DNA of 64,000 bases from a candidate division KSB1 bacterium (GTDB lineage: Bacteria; Zhuqueibacterota; Zhuqueibacteria; Thermofontimicrobiales; Thermofontimicrobiaceae), in contig JAPDPQ010000005.1 in the NCBI GenBank assembly GCA_034506395.1, forward strand, positions 179,619 to 243,618, read 5' to 3'. A model generated the notes under the pieces. The model saw nothing but the letters and a program-made list of their open reading frames with translations. It had not been told where the DNA came from and did not search any database. Below are positions 28,611 through 35,330 of the stretch, piece by piece. Position 1 is the stretch's first letter; each line of letters starts with the position of its first letter. A program made the translations under genes and the position numbers.

Positions 28611-28893
28611 TGAAAATACAAATAAATTCAAAATGAATAAAATCTATAAAAACGACATTCAAATAATTATTGAAAAAGGCGATGATGGCTATTTTGTCGT
28701 TCACTGCCCAACTATAAAAGCTTGCTGGTCTCAAGGTAAAACCCAAAATGAAGCATTGAAAAACATTCAAGAAGCAATTGATTTGTATTTAAGCGAAGAA
28801 CAATCAAAATCCCAAAAACTTAAATTTAGAAAATTCGATTTGGGTGAAGAAGTCCATGTAGATCGAGATGAATTGTATTCAGGGAGAGGATAG
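28606..28893 (+). CDS. HicB-like (UPF0150) antitoxin-type protein, orphan
   Basis: A 95-residue protein with the HicB fold: YKNDIQIIIEKGDDGYFVVHCPTI, then ACWSQGKTQNEALKNIQEAIDLYL. Two starts are possible. ATG 28606 is part of the terminal GGGGGGATGTC of repeat copy 1; ATG 28633 begins MNKIYKND, nearer the usual HicB start. No HicA-like RNA-binding toxin gene is next to it, so it is an orphan. It is far more AT-rich than the flanking oxidase genes. A remnant of a second copy of its 3' end lies at 29534. It was probably inserted with the flanking repeats. Confidence 0.8.
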   Translation: MSENTNKFKMNKIYKNDIQIIIEKGDDGYFVVHCPTIKACWSQGKTQNEALKNIQEAIDLYLSEEQSKSQKLKFRKFDLGEEVHVDRDELYSGRG

Positions 28894-28916
28894 CTAGGGT
28901 TGTTTTGATTTAAAAT

Positions 28917-29029
28917 GACATCCCCCTGAATCCCCCTTCAAAGGGGGACTTTTGAGATGACCCACTACCAGCTTTGAAGGGTATCCCATAGAGCTTTCCC
29001 CCCTTTAAAGGGGGGCCAGGGGGGATGTC
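28917..29029. repeat. GACATCCCCC repeat, copy 2
   Basis: A 113-base element, nearly identical in layout to copy 1: ends GACATCCCCC and GGGGATGTC, inner CCCCCTTCAAAGGGGG hairpin, middle TAGAGCTTTCCCCCC. It separates the HicB-like gene from the DUF559 gene. Confidence 0.85.
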
Positions 29030-29068
29030 TAGAAATAGAAAATTGTTATTAACTTTGAAAGCAGCAAT

Positions 29069-29455
29069 ATGCCCAGAAATCCAATCATACCCTACAATCC
29101 GAAACTAAAAACATTAGCACGAGAACTCAGAAAAAATGCGACTTATTCAGAGAAAATATTATGGAACGCTATCAGAAGAAAACAATTGGGGTATGAATTT
29201 CACAGGCAGGTACCCATTGATGAATTTATTGTTGATTTTTATTGTCATGAGCTAATGCTGGCTATAGAAATCGATGGCATTAGTCATGAAGCAGAATATG
29301 CAAAAATCAACGATAAAGAACGGCAATCAAAGATAGAAAATTTTGGAGTATCCTTTCTAAGATTTGATGATGAATTTGTAAAGGCAAATCCTGACAAAGT
29401 CATTTCGGAAATTGAAAATTGGATTAGATTAAATGCAAGGAGGACATCCCCCTAA
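29069..29455 (+). CDS. DUF559 (Vsr/endonuclease-like) protein
   Basis: A 128-residue protein of the DUF559 family, which has the very-short-patch-repair-like nuclease fold. Visible landmarks are ARELRKNATYSEKILWNAIRRKQL, FHRQVPIDEFIVDFYCHELMLAIEIDG and the closing FLRFDDEFVKANPDKVISEIENWI. The acidic and E-I-D residues of the nuclease core are present, so it may be active. The role in the cell is not known. It lies between repeat copies 2 and 3, and its TAA stop is the TAA of the repeat's CCCCCTAA. Confidence 0.88.
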   Translation: MPRNPIIPYNPKLKTLARELRKNATYSEKILWNAIRRKQLGYEFHRQVPIDEFIVDFYCHELMLAIEIDGISHEAEYAKINDKERQSKIENFGVSFLRFDDEFVKANPDKVISEIENWIRLNARRTSP

Positions 29456-29538
29456 ATCCCCTGCCCTGCGGGCACTGGCTTCAAAGGGGGACTCTTAAGG
29501 AGCATTCCCCCCTTTGAAGGGGGGCCAGGGGGGATGTC
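29443..29538. repeat. GACATCCCCC repeat, copy 3
   Basis: A 96-base copy with the same ends, GACATCCCCC and GGGGGATGTC. Its middle differs (CCCTGCCCTGCGGGCACTGG), and part of copies 1 and 2 is missing. It supplies the stop codon of the DUF559 gene and the first ATG of the HicB remnant. Confidence 0.8.
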
Positions 29539-29629
29539 TAAACAAGAAAGTAAGTTCAAAGTTAGAAAATTCCATTTGGATGATAAATTTCATACCAATC
29601 TTGAAGAATCTAAGATAGGGAGAGAGTAA
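29534..29629 (+). pseudogene. Remnant of a second HicB-like gene, 3' end only
   Basis: A 31-codon frame from the ATG in the end of repeat copy 3. It reads SKFKVRKFHLDDKFHTNLEE and ends GRE, which lines up with the last 30 residues of the HicB-like protein at 28606 (LKFRKFDLGEEVHVDRDE, ending GRG). The DNA after both stops is also alike (GGGAGAG, then TTTAAAA and GACATCCCCCT). This points to an old duplication of gene plus repeat followed by loss of the 5' part. It is probably not a functional gene. Confidence 0.7.
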
Positions 29630-29653
29630 TTCGTTTTGCTCAGATTTAAAAAA

Positions 29654-29765
29654 GACATCCCCCTAAATCCCCCTTCAAAGGGGGACTTAATATCGTTCCC
29701 CCCTTCAAAGGGGGACTTTGCAAGGGGTGCTTTCCCCCCTTTGAAGGGGGGAAAGGGGGGATGTT
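29654..29765. repeat. GACATCCCCC repeat, copy 4
   Basis: A 112-base copy with ends GACATCCCCC and GGGGGATGTT. The centre holds an extra GGGGGACTTTGCAAGGGG block. It is the last copy before the oxidase subunit IV gene. Confidence 0.8.
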
Positions 29766-29806
29766 AGAAATGAAGCGTAAAAATCAATGAATTCGGAGAA
29801 CAAACC

Positions 29807-30103
29807 ATGACCCACCACGACTCAACCCAGGAACAACATGCGGTAACCTACAGCACCTACATCCTGATCTGGTTCGCACTGATCGTCCTCACGGGACTAA
29901 CCGTGGCAGTGGCTGGCACCAACCTGGGCGGACTCAGCGTATGGACGGCTATTCTCATCGCAGCGATCAAAACAACTCTCGTGCTGATGGTCTTCATGCA
30001 TTTGAAATACGAGCGGCCCCTGTTTCGCTGGATGGTGCTGGTGGTGCTCGTGGCTATAACCATTTTTATCGTATTCACATTCTTTGATGTCTCTTATCGA
30101 TAG
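29807..30103 (+). CDS. Cytochrome c oxidase subunit IV-like protein
   Basis: A 98-residue membrane protein with three helices, matching the prokaryotic subunit IV (COX4_pro, CoxD/CtaF-like) family. It has YSTYILIWFALIVLTGLTVAVAG, then IKTTLVLMVFMHLKYERPLF, whose FMHLKYE stretch is a family hallmark. It is a small assembly and stability subunit of caa3-type oxidases. It is eight bases before subunit II, so the two are cotranscribed. A GGAG ribosome binding site stands before the ATG. Confidence 0.92.
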   Translation: MTHHDSTQEQHAVTYSTYILIWFALIVLTGLTVAVAGTNLGGLSVWTAILIAAIKTTLVLMVFMHLKYERPLFRWMVLVVLVAITIFIVFTFFDVSYR

Positions 30104-30111
30104 GTGAAATT

Positions 30112-31098
30112 ATGATCGTTGACACAGCGAATATCCCGCAAACCGTCAATAACGTCTTTTATTTAATCTTAGCCATTTCCGTGGTGCTGCTGCTGCTCAT
30201 CACGTTTCTGATGGTCTTTTTTGTCATCAAATATCATCGCAAGCGGAACAAAGAGCCGAAGGATATCGAGGGCAATACCTGGCTGGAGATCACCTGGACG
30301 GTTATCCCCACCATTCTGGTACTGGGCATGTTCTACTACGGCTGGATCGGCTACAAAATGATGAAGGATGTGCCTAAGGATGCGATGACCATCAACGTTA
30401 CGGGGCGCATGTGGTCGTGGCTATTCGAATATGAGAACGGCATCCAGAGCGACACGTTGTACGTGCCTGTGGACAAGCCGATCCGCATCAATTTGAAATC
30501 CCAGGATGTGCTGCATAGCTTTTATATCCCCGCCTTTCGGGTGAAGCATGATGTGGTGCCTGGGAATGAACAGGGATACGTCTGGTTTCAACCCAAAGAG
30601 CTGGGCACGTATGATGTCTTCTGCGCCGAGTATTGCGGCCAGCAACATGCCTATATGAAGACCAAGCTGGTGGTGCTGCCTGAAACGGATTTTCAGGCCT
30701 GGTTGAGCAAGAAAGGCGGAGCAGCTCCTGCTGCCGATTCGGTCGCCATAAAGCCCATGACAACCTCTTCCTCAGCCGAGCCAGCAAAAACCGATGCGCC
30801 CAAAGAAATTCCCCGTGGCCTGGCCTTGCTGAACGAAAAGCAATGCACCGCCTGCCACTCCCTGGACGGCTCGCTGCTGGTGGCCACGACTTTCAAGGGC
30901 ATTTTCGGCAGGAAACAGATCGTGCTTACCGACGGCAAAGAACGAAGGATCACCATAGACGAGGCCTATTTCAAAAAATCGATTCTGGAACCCAACGCCG
31001 ATGTTGTGAAAGGCTTCGATCCGATCATGCCCGAGACGGGAGGAATAACTGAGGGGGAGATTCGGGAGATGATGGAGTATGTTAAGGGGTTGAAGTAG
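30112..31098 (+). CDS. ctaC: Cytochrome c oxidase subunit II fused to cytochrome c (caa3)
   Basis: A 328-residue protein. Two membrane helices (residues about 15-40 and 60-80) lead into the periplasmic cupredoxin domain with the CuA ligands: His in DVLHSFYIPAF, then CAEYCGQQHAYM. A Pro- and Ala-rich linker (residues about 200-225) joins a C-terminal cytochrome c domain with heme motif CTACH and Met in FDPIMPETGG. This layout defines caa3 oxidases, which take electrons directly through the bound heme c. In ACIII-containing bacteria the caa3 enzyme often forms a partnership or supercomplex with ACIII, whose genes follow here. Confidence 0.96.
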   Translation: MIVDTANIPQTVNNVFYLILAISVVLLLLITFLMVFFVIKYHRKRNKEPKDIEGNTWLEITWTVIPTILVLGMFYYGWIGYKMMKDVPKDAMTINVTGRMWSWLFEYENGIQSDTLYVPVDKPIRINLKSQDVLHSFYIPAFRVKHDVVPGNEQGYVWFQPKELGTYDVFCAEYCGQQHAYMKTKLVVLPETDFQAWLSKKGGAAPAADSVAIKPMTTSSSAEPAKTDAPKEIPRGLALLNEKQCTACHSLDGSLLVATTFKGIFGRKQIVLTDGKERRITIDEAYFKKSILEPNADVVKGFDPIMPETGGITEGEIREMMEYVKGLK

Positions 31099-31102
31099 AT
31101 TG

Positions 31103-31135
31103 ATGTGACCGTCACTTTAGAAGTGACGGTCACAT
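31103..31135. terminator. Strong hairpin after oxidase subunit II
   Basis: Perfect 15-base arms (31103-31117 and 31121-31135) around the loop TAG, four bases after the stop of subunit II. The arm reads ATGTGACCGTCACTT. It is followed by TAAAACTC rather than a long T run, so it may attenuate or protect the transcript instead of ending it fully. Confidence 0.6.
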
Positions 31136-31159
31136 TAAAACTCTAAATCTATCCGTCAA

Positions 31160-31251
31160 CCGACGGAGGGACTTTGCAAGGGGCGCATTCCACCCTTTGA
31201 AGCGACCGAAGGAAGTACCCGCCAACTGGCGGGTAGGGGGTCAGGGGGGAG
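31160..31251. repeat. Degenerate GACATCCCCC-family repeat
   Basis: Pieces of the same family (GGACTTTGCAAGGGGCGCATTCCACCCTTTGAAG, then GGGGGTCAGGGGGGAG) are broken by a hairpin TACCCGCCA-AC-TGGCGGGTA at about 31216-31235. The ends no longer match. Confidence 0.55.
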
Positions 31252-31289
31252 TTGATTTCGGCCATAGTTAGTTTTTTAGCAGGAGTGTT

Positions 31290-32159
31290 GTGATTAAAGA
31301 CAGACTAACAACTTTTTTTGCGCTTATCAAACTCAAAATCACCACCGCCGTCGCATTGACGACAGCCGTGGGCTATGTTTTGGCGGTGGAACAATTATCG
31401 AGCCAAATTTTCATCCCGATGCTGGGTATCTGGTTATTGGCCTGCGGCTCATCGGCGTTGAACGAATTGCAGGAACGAACCATCGACGGCCTCATGCGCC
31501 GCACTCGGCAACGGCCATTGCCTGCCCATCGAATTGAAACCAGAACTGCGGTGGTTATCATCATGATTTTATCATTGGCGGGGACGCTGGTTTTATATTT
31601 TGGAACGAACCTGTTAGCGACGGTACTGGGCCTGTTCGCCCTAATCTGGTACAATGGTGTCTACACGCCGCTCAAAAGAAAGACCGCCTTTGCCGCTGTG
31701 CCAGGCGCATTGATCGGCGCCATCCCGCCCATGGTCGGCTGGGTTGCTGGCGGCGGAAATATTTTCGATCCGACCATCGTTCTCATCGCCAGCTTTTTCT
31801 TCATCTGGCAGGTGCCCCATTTCTGGCTGCTGCTCATGCTGTCGGGCGATGACTACCAGCGAGCGGGACTGCCATCATTGACCAGATTTTTTTCCATGGC
31901 CCAGATCGCCCGAATTACATTTATCTGGACACTAACGACAGCCCTGGCGGCGCTGATCATTATCAATTTCATTGGAGTGGAGTCCATAGCGATTAAAATT
32001 GCTGTTCTGATGATGGCCGCTGGCCTTGTTTGGCAGGCGAGCACAACTCTGCAGGCCAAACAGCGCCCGTGGCGATTGAGACATGCGTTTATCGGCATTA
32101 ATATCTTTGCGCTATTGGTGACCCTTTTTCTGGCGATTGACAAATTGATGAATATTTAA
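31290..32159 (+). CDS. ctaB: Protoheme IX farnesyltransferase (heme O synthase)
   Basis: A 289-residue UbiA-family prenyltransferase with about nine membrane helices. The prenyl-diphosphate site is NELQERTIDGLMRRTRQRPLP, where the first Asp of the usual NxxxDxxxD is Glu. The second site is YTPLKRKTAFAAVPGALIGAIPPMVGW. It converts heme B to heme O, the precursor of heme A used by the oxidase encoded just upstream. The start codon follows GCAGGAGTG. ctaA (heme A synthase) is not in the window. Confidence 0.93.
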   Translation: MIKDRLTTFFALIKLKITTAVALTTAVGYVLAVEQLSSQIFIPMLGIWLLACGSSALNELQERTIDGLMRRTRQRPLPAHRIETRTAVVIIMILSLAGTLVLYFGTNLLATVLGLFALIWYNGVYTPLKRKTAFAAVPGALIGAIPPMVGWVAGGGNIFDPTIVLIASFFFIWQVPHFWLLLMLSGDDYQRAGLPSLTRFFSMAQIARITFIWTLTTALAALIIINFIGVESIAIKIAVLMMAAGLVWQASTTLQAKQRPWRLRHAFIGINIFALLVTLFLAIDKLMNI

Positions 32160-32174
32160 TGAGGTAATTTCCCC

Positions 32175-33467
32175 ATGCAATTTTCCGATCAATTCACCCT
32201 GCTGGCCACACCAGCCCATCTGTCACTGGTTAAAATTTTATTGCTGATCATGTTTCTGCTCCATCTGCCGTACATCGGATTGCTCATCGGCAGTTCATTT
32301 CTTTCAGTTTGGTTCAATTTATCAGGCCGAAAGAATAAAAATCCACTGCACTCGAGCTTTGCCAGGGATCTGATCGAGCTGGCGGCGTTCAATAATAGCA
32401 TCGGACTGGTGTTGGGCGCTCTCCCACTGTTGGTGATTGCGCTGATCTATTCCCAGATCCTCTACGGCGGCAATGCAGTAACCCTGCAATATCTGATTTA
32501 TTCTTTCCTGCCGATCTTACTGGGATTGATCGCCGTTTACATCTATCGCTTCACGGTGCGCAGCGAAAAAATTGTTTATGTGTTGGTGGGCGCCTTGGGG
32601 GTGTTGCTATTGCTGGCGGGATATTTTGTGTTCATCGCCAGTATCGCCCGTTTTCATGATCCCGAAAAATGGGCCTTCATCAAACATCCCGTCCAGGTTT
32701 TGATCGGCTGGCACGCCATCGGCAATTATTTGGCCTTTTTGACCAGTTCCTTCGCCATCACAGGGATTGGCATCATTTTCTTTTTCTTCGCCTGGGGAAA
32801 AAAGCTCTCAACCGATACCACTGAATATGCCGCCTGGGTGAAAAAGTTCGGCCTGACCATCGGGTTGATTTTTACGCTATTGACGCCCCTGTTCATCGTT
32901 TTCAGTTTGATCAACTTGCCCGACATCGCCTATTCCTATACTGTGATTGCCATGTCGATCGTCCTTCTAATTTTGCTGGCGGTGGTAAGCAATGTACTGG
33001 CGAAGCTGCTGCAAGGGGCTTCCATCAGGCTGGGCATCTCCGCCTTCATCCTCTCGATCCTGGCCTTTTTAGTGATGATTTTGAATAGCAGTACGGCTCG
33101 AGAGAATGCCTTGCTGGAGCATAACAAATTTCTGGCGCTGGAATCCCAGGCTCGACTGGCCAAGATACTCCCCGAACGGCAAATGGAAGAAGGCGGCGGC
33201 ATCACCGATTACGCCAAAGGAGAGGCGATTTACAAGCGGATTTGTTCCTCCTGCCATCGGTTTGATCAAAAAATCGTAGGGCCGCCATACGTGACGGTGT
33301 TGCCCAAATATGAAAACGACATCCAAAAATTGATCGCCTTCGTCTCCAATCCGTACAAAGTGAACCCCAACTATCCACCGATGCCGAACCAGGGGCTCAA
33401 GATTACGGAGGTCGAGGCAGTGGCGGGGTATTTGTTGAAGACGTATCAGGAGCAGTATAAGAAGTGA
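32175..33467 (+). CDS. Polytopic membrane protein fused to a C-terminal cytochrome c
   Basis: A 430-residue protein. Residues 1 to about 305 hold about eight hydrophobic helices; residues about 335-430 are a class I cytochrome c with heme motif CSSCH and a Met in YPPMPNQGLK. The gene begins 16 bases after ctaB, so it belongs to the respiratory transcript. I do not recognise the membrane part as a named family. His residues inside the hydrophobic segments (LLHLPYIG, GWHAIGNYL) could bind b hemes or face a quinone, but this is a guess. Because actE and actF are absent, it may deliver electrons from ACIII to the oxidase. Confidence 0.8.
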   Translation: MQFSDQFTLLATPAHLSLVKILLLIMFLLHLPYIGLLIGSSFLSVWFNLSGRKNKNPLHSSFARDLIELAAFNNSIGLVLGALPLLVIALIYSQILYGGNAVTLQYLIYSFLPILLGLIAVYIYRFTVRSEKIVYVLVGALGVLLLLAGYFVFIASIARFHDPEKWAFIKHPVQVLIGWHAIGNYLAFLTSSFAITGIGIIFFFFAWGKKLSTDTTEYAAWVKKFGLTIGLIFTLLTPLFIVFSLINLPDIAYSYTVIAMSIVLLILLAVVSNVLAKLLQGASIRLGISAFILSILAFLVMILNSSTARENALLEHNKFLALESQARLAKILPERQMEEGGGITDYAKGEAIYKRICSSCHRFDQKIVGPPYVTVLPKYENDIQKLIAFVSNPYKVNPNYPPMPNQGLKITEVEAVAGYLLKTYQEQYKK

Positions 33468-33476
33468 GTTGGGGTG

Positions 33477-33540
33477 TTGGGCGATTGGGAGATTGGGTAA
33501 TTGGGTAACTGGGGGATTGGGTGATCGGGAAAATAGGTAA
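33477..33540 (+). repeat. Period-8 TTGGGNNA short repeat
   Basis: TTGGG or a one-base variant recurs every eight bases at 33477, 33485, 33493, 33501, 33509, 33517, 33525 and 33533. It starts ten bases after the stop codon of the membrane cytochrome gene and ends at the first nested palindromic element. Confidence 0.85.
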
Positions 33541-33690
33541 TTAGTGCCTGAACGAAAACTATTGAATTTGTAGCAAAAATGTCATTCCGAACGAAGTGAG
33601 GAATCTGTTTTTTACACAAATATTGGATTTACAGATTTCTCCCTTCGGTCGAAATGACAGAATGGTGAGTTTTCGTTCAAACACTAATTA
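33538..33690. repeat. Nested palindromic MITE-like element, copy A
   Basis: 153 bases. The outer inverted ends are TAATTAGTGCCTGAACGAAA (33538-33557) and TTTCGTTCAAACACTAATTA (33671-33690). The inner palindrome, 33581-33658, runs from GTCATTCCGAACGAAG to CGGTCGAAATGAC. There is no open frame. An element with the same ends follows directly. Confidence 0.8.
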
Positions 33691-33692
33691 GG

Positions 33693-33860
33693 TAATTAGT
33701 GCGTGAACGAAAATGCTGAATTTTCTATAAAGCAGTCATTGCGAGCGGAGCGAAGCAATCTCTTAATCTTTCAAGTTTCTTAAAGATTGCTTCTCCGCCT
33801 TCGGCGGATCGCAATGACATCAGAGGCAGTAATAACTGAGTCTTCGTTCAAGCACTAATT
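33693..33860. repeat. Nested palindromic MITE-like element, copy B
   Basis: 168 bases with outer ends TAATTAGTGCGTGAACGAAA and TTCGTTCAAGCACTAATT. The inner palindrome, 33735-33818, uses a different core, GTCATTGCGAGCGGAGCGAAGC with a matching GCGGATCGCAATGAC. The outer ends are shared with copy A while the inner arms have diverged or been replaced. Confidence 0.8.
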
Positions 33861-34007
33861 CGATGACTTGGAAACTAAATTCTGAGTCGTTTCGATTCCC
33901 AGTTAAAAAAGATATCTTTTCTGTGGGATTCCAATTCTGTGGAAGCACGCTTTTTAGTTAGTAAATGCCCAAGGTGGCTAAGAAAGTAATCAAGAGGAGT
34001 ACAGGCA

Positions 34008-34520
34008 GTGAAACTGAATACCAGAGCGTTACTGATTAGCGGTTATTTCGGATTTTTGATCCTGTTGGTTTTGTTATTGGGCTATCTCTGGAAAACGTAT
34101 CGCAAGGCGCCCGACCAGCCCATTGCGTTCAGTCATCAGCGGCATGTTTCCTTTGTCGGCTTGCAGTGCACGCATTGCCATGCCTACGTTGAGAAGGCCG
34201 CCAAGCCAGGCATTCCCGCCGTAGCCGTGTGCATGGAATGCCACCAGAATGTAGCGACCGATCGGCCCGAGATCATCAAATTGACCAAATACTGGAACGA
34301 TAAACAGCCTGTGCCCTGGAACAAAGTGCACTATCTGCCACCCCATGTCAATTTCACGCACAAACGCCATATCAAACGGGGCTTTGACTGCGCTGTCTGC
34401 CATGGCGAGGTGAAGAATATGGAAAAGATCCGCCAGGTGAAATCGCTGCGCATGGGCTGGTGTCTCACCTGTCATCGGGCAAATGGAGGATCGGAGGACT
34501 GTTGGACGTGTCATAAGTGA
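34008..34520 (+). CDS. actA: Alternative complex III subunit ActA, pentaheme cytochrome c
   Basis: A 170-residue protein with one N-terminal membrane helix (residues about 8-28) and five CxxCH heme motifs: CTHCH, CMECH, CAVCH, CLTCH and CWTCH. Five hemes, one anchor and a position before the ActB gene match ActA of ACIII. The start is GTG 34008, eight bases after AGAGGAG. ActA carries electrons from the quinol-oxidising core toward cytochrome c or oxidase on the periplasmic side. Normally actB follows at once; here a nucleotidyltransferase/HEPN pair has come between them. Confidence 0.93.
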   Translation: MKLNTRALLISGYFGFLILLVLLLGYLWKTYRKAPDQPIAFSHQRHVSFVGLQCTHCHAYVEKAAKPGIPAVAVCMECHQNVATDRPEIIKLTKYWNDKQPVPWNKVHYLPPHVNFTHKRHIKRGFDCAVCHGEVKNMEKIRQVKSLRMGWCLTCHRANGGSEDCWTCHK

Positions 34521-34532
34521 GGATGCAATATC

Positions 34533-34865
34533 ATGGATCGAGGAAAATTGTTTTCAGATGTCAATAAGTACATGGCAGAAATATTCGGGAACAAACTAAA
34601 AAAGATTTTTTTATACGGCTCTTATGCAAAAAATAAGCAGACCAAGGAATCTGATATTGATTTTTTCGTGCTGGTCGATGAGACTGAAGAAGATTTGAAA
34701 AAAGTTAGATATCGAATTGCCGATGTCATGGCGGAATTATCATTAAATCACGACGTACTTGTTTCGATCACAGAGGAGACTTTGAATCGATTTATGGAAT
34801 ACTCTGAAATATTGCCTTTCTATCAAATTATAAAGAAGGAAGGTGTCGTGATTTATGGAAAATAG
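34533..34865 (+). CDS. MNT-type nucleotidyltransferase (toxin-antitoxin partner)
   Basis: A 110-residue minimal nucleotidyltransferase with FLYGSYAKNKQTKESDIDFFV (GS, ten residues, then DxD). It is AT-rich, unlike the neighbouring ActA and ActB genes. The next gene overlaps its end by 11 bases and encodes a HEPN protein. Such MNT/HEPN pairs commonly act as toxin-antitoxin or defence modules in which the nucleotidyltransferase modifies the HEPN partner. It begins only 12 bases after actA, so it is probably read from the respiratory transcript. Confidence 0.88.
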   Translation: MDRGKLFSDVNKYMAEIFGNKLKKIFLYGSYAKNKQTKESDIDFFVLVDETEEDLKKVRYRIADVMAELSLNHDVLVSITEETLNRFMEYSEILPFYQIIKKEGVVIYGK

Positions 34866-35253
34866 ACTTTCAGATTTATCAAAATATCGCCTGGAAAAAG
34901 CGAAAGAGGATTTAGAAGCATCAGAGCTTATGCTGAAGAACGGAAAATTTTCTCAATCGATTAATCGCTCTTACTACGCCATTTTTCATGCTGTTAGAGC
35001 CCTGCTGGCACATGATAAATTCGACTCACAAAAACATTCAGGAATAATTTCTTATTTCAACCAGCATTATGTGAAGACAGGGAAAATTGAGATTGAATTT
35101 TCAAGAATGCTAACTTCGGCCTTTAAGATTAGAAGCGATAGTGACTACAAAGATTTTTATGTCGTAGCACAGGAAGATGCGGAGCTTCAATTAGAAAATG
35201 CAAAGAAATTTCTAAAAAGAATACAAGCATTTTTGGAGAGCCTTTTAGAATAG
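34855..35253 (+). CDS. HEPN-domain protein (toxin partner)
   Basis: A 132-residue all-helical HEPN protein. SINRSYYAIFHAVRALL is the typical first helix pair, and FKIRSDSDYKDFYV is the late motif of this HEPN branch. A clear RNase motif Rx4-6H is not obvious, so its nuclease activity is uncertain. It overlaps the nucleotidyltransferase gene by 11 bases, which indicates coupled translation. With its partner it forms a small AT-rich insertion between actA and actB. Confidence 0.87.
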   Translation: MENRLSDLSKYRLEKAKEDLEASELMLKNGKFSQSINRSYYAIFHAVRALLAHDKFDSQKHSGIISYFNQHYVKTGKIEIEFSRMLTSAFKIRSDSDYKDFYVVAQEDAELQLENAKKFLKRIQAFLESLLE

Positions 35254-35330
35254 TATATCCGAAAAAGAAAATTCCAGTTCATCCTGTTCATCCAGTCAAA
35301 AATAAACTCAATCGGTTTCGGAGGAAATAA

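Noticed and set aside
28606..28893. Complete HicAB toxin-antitoxin pair
   Set aside because: No HicA-like gene is present on either side; only the HicB-like partner can be supported.
28498..29765. Repeat array considered as a CRISPR
   Set aside because: Repeats are about 100 bases, palindromic end to end, and the spacers between them are whole genes of different length.
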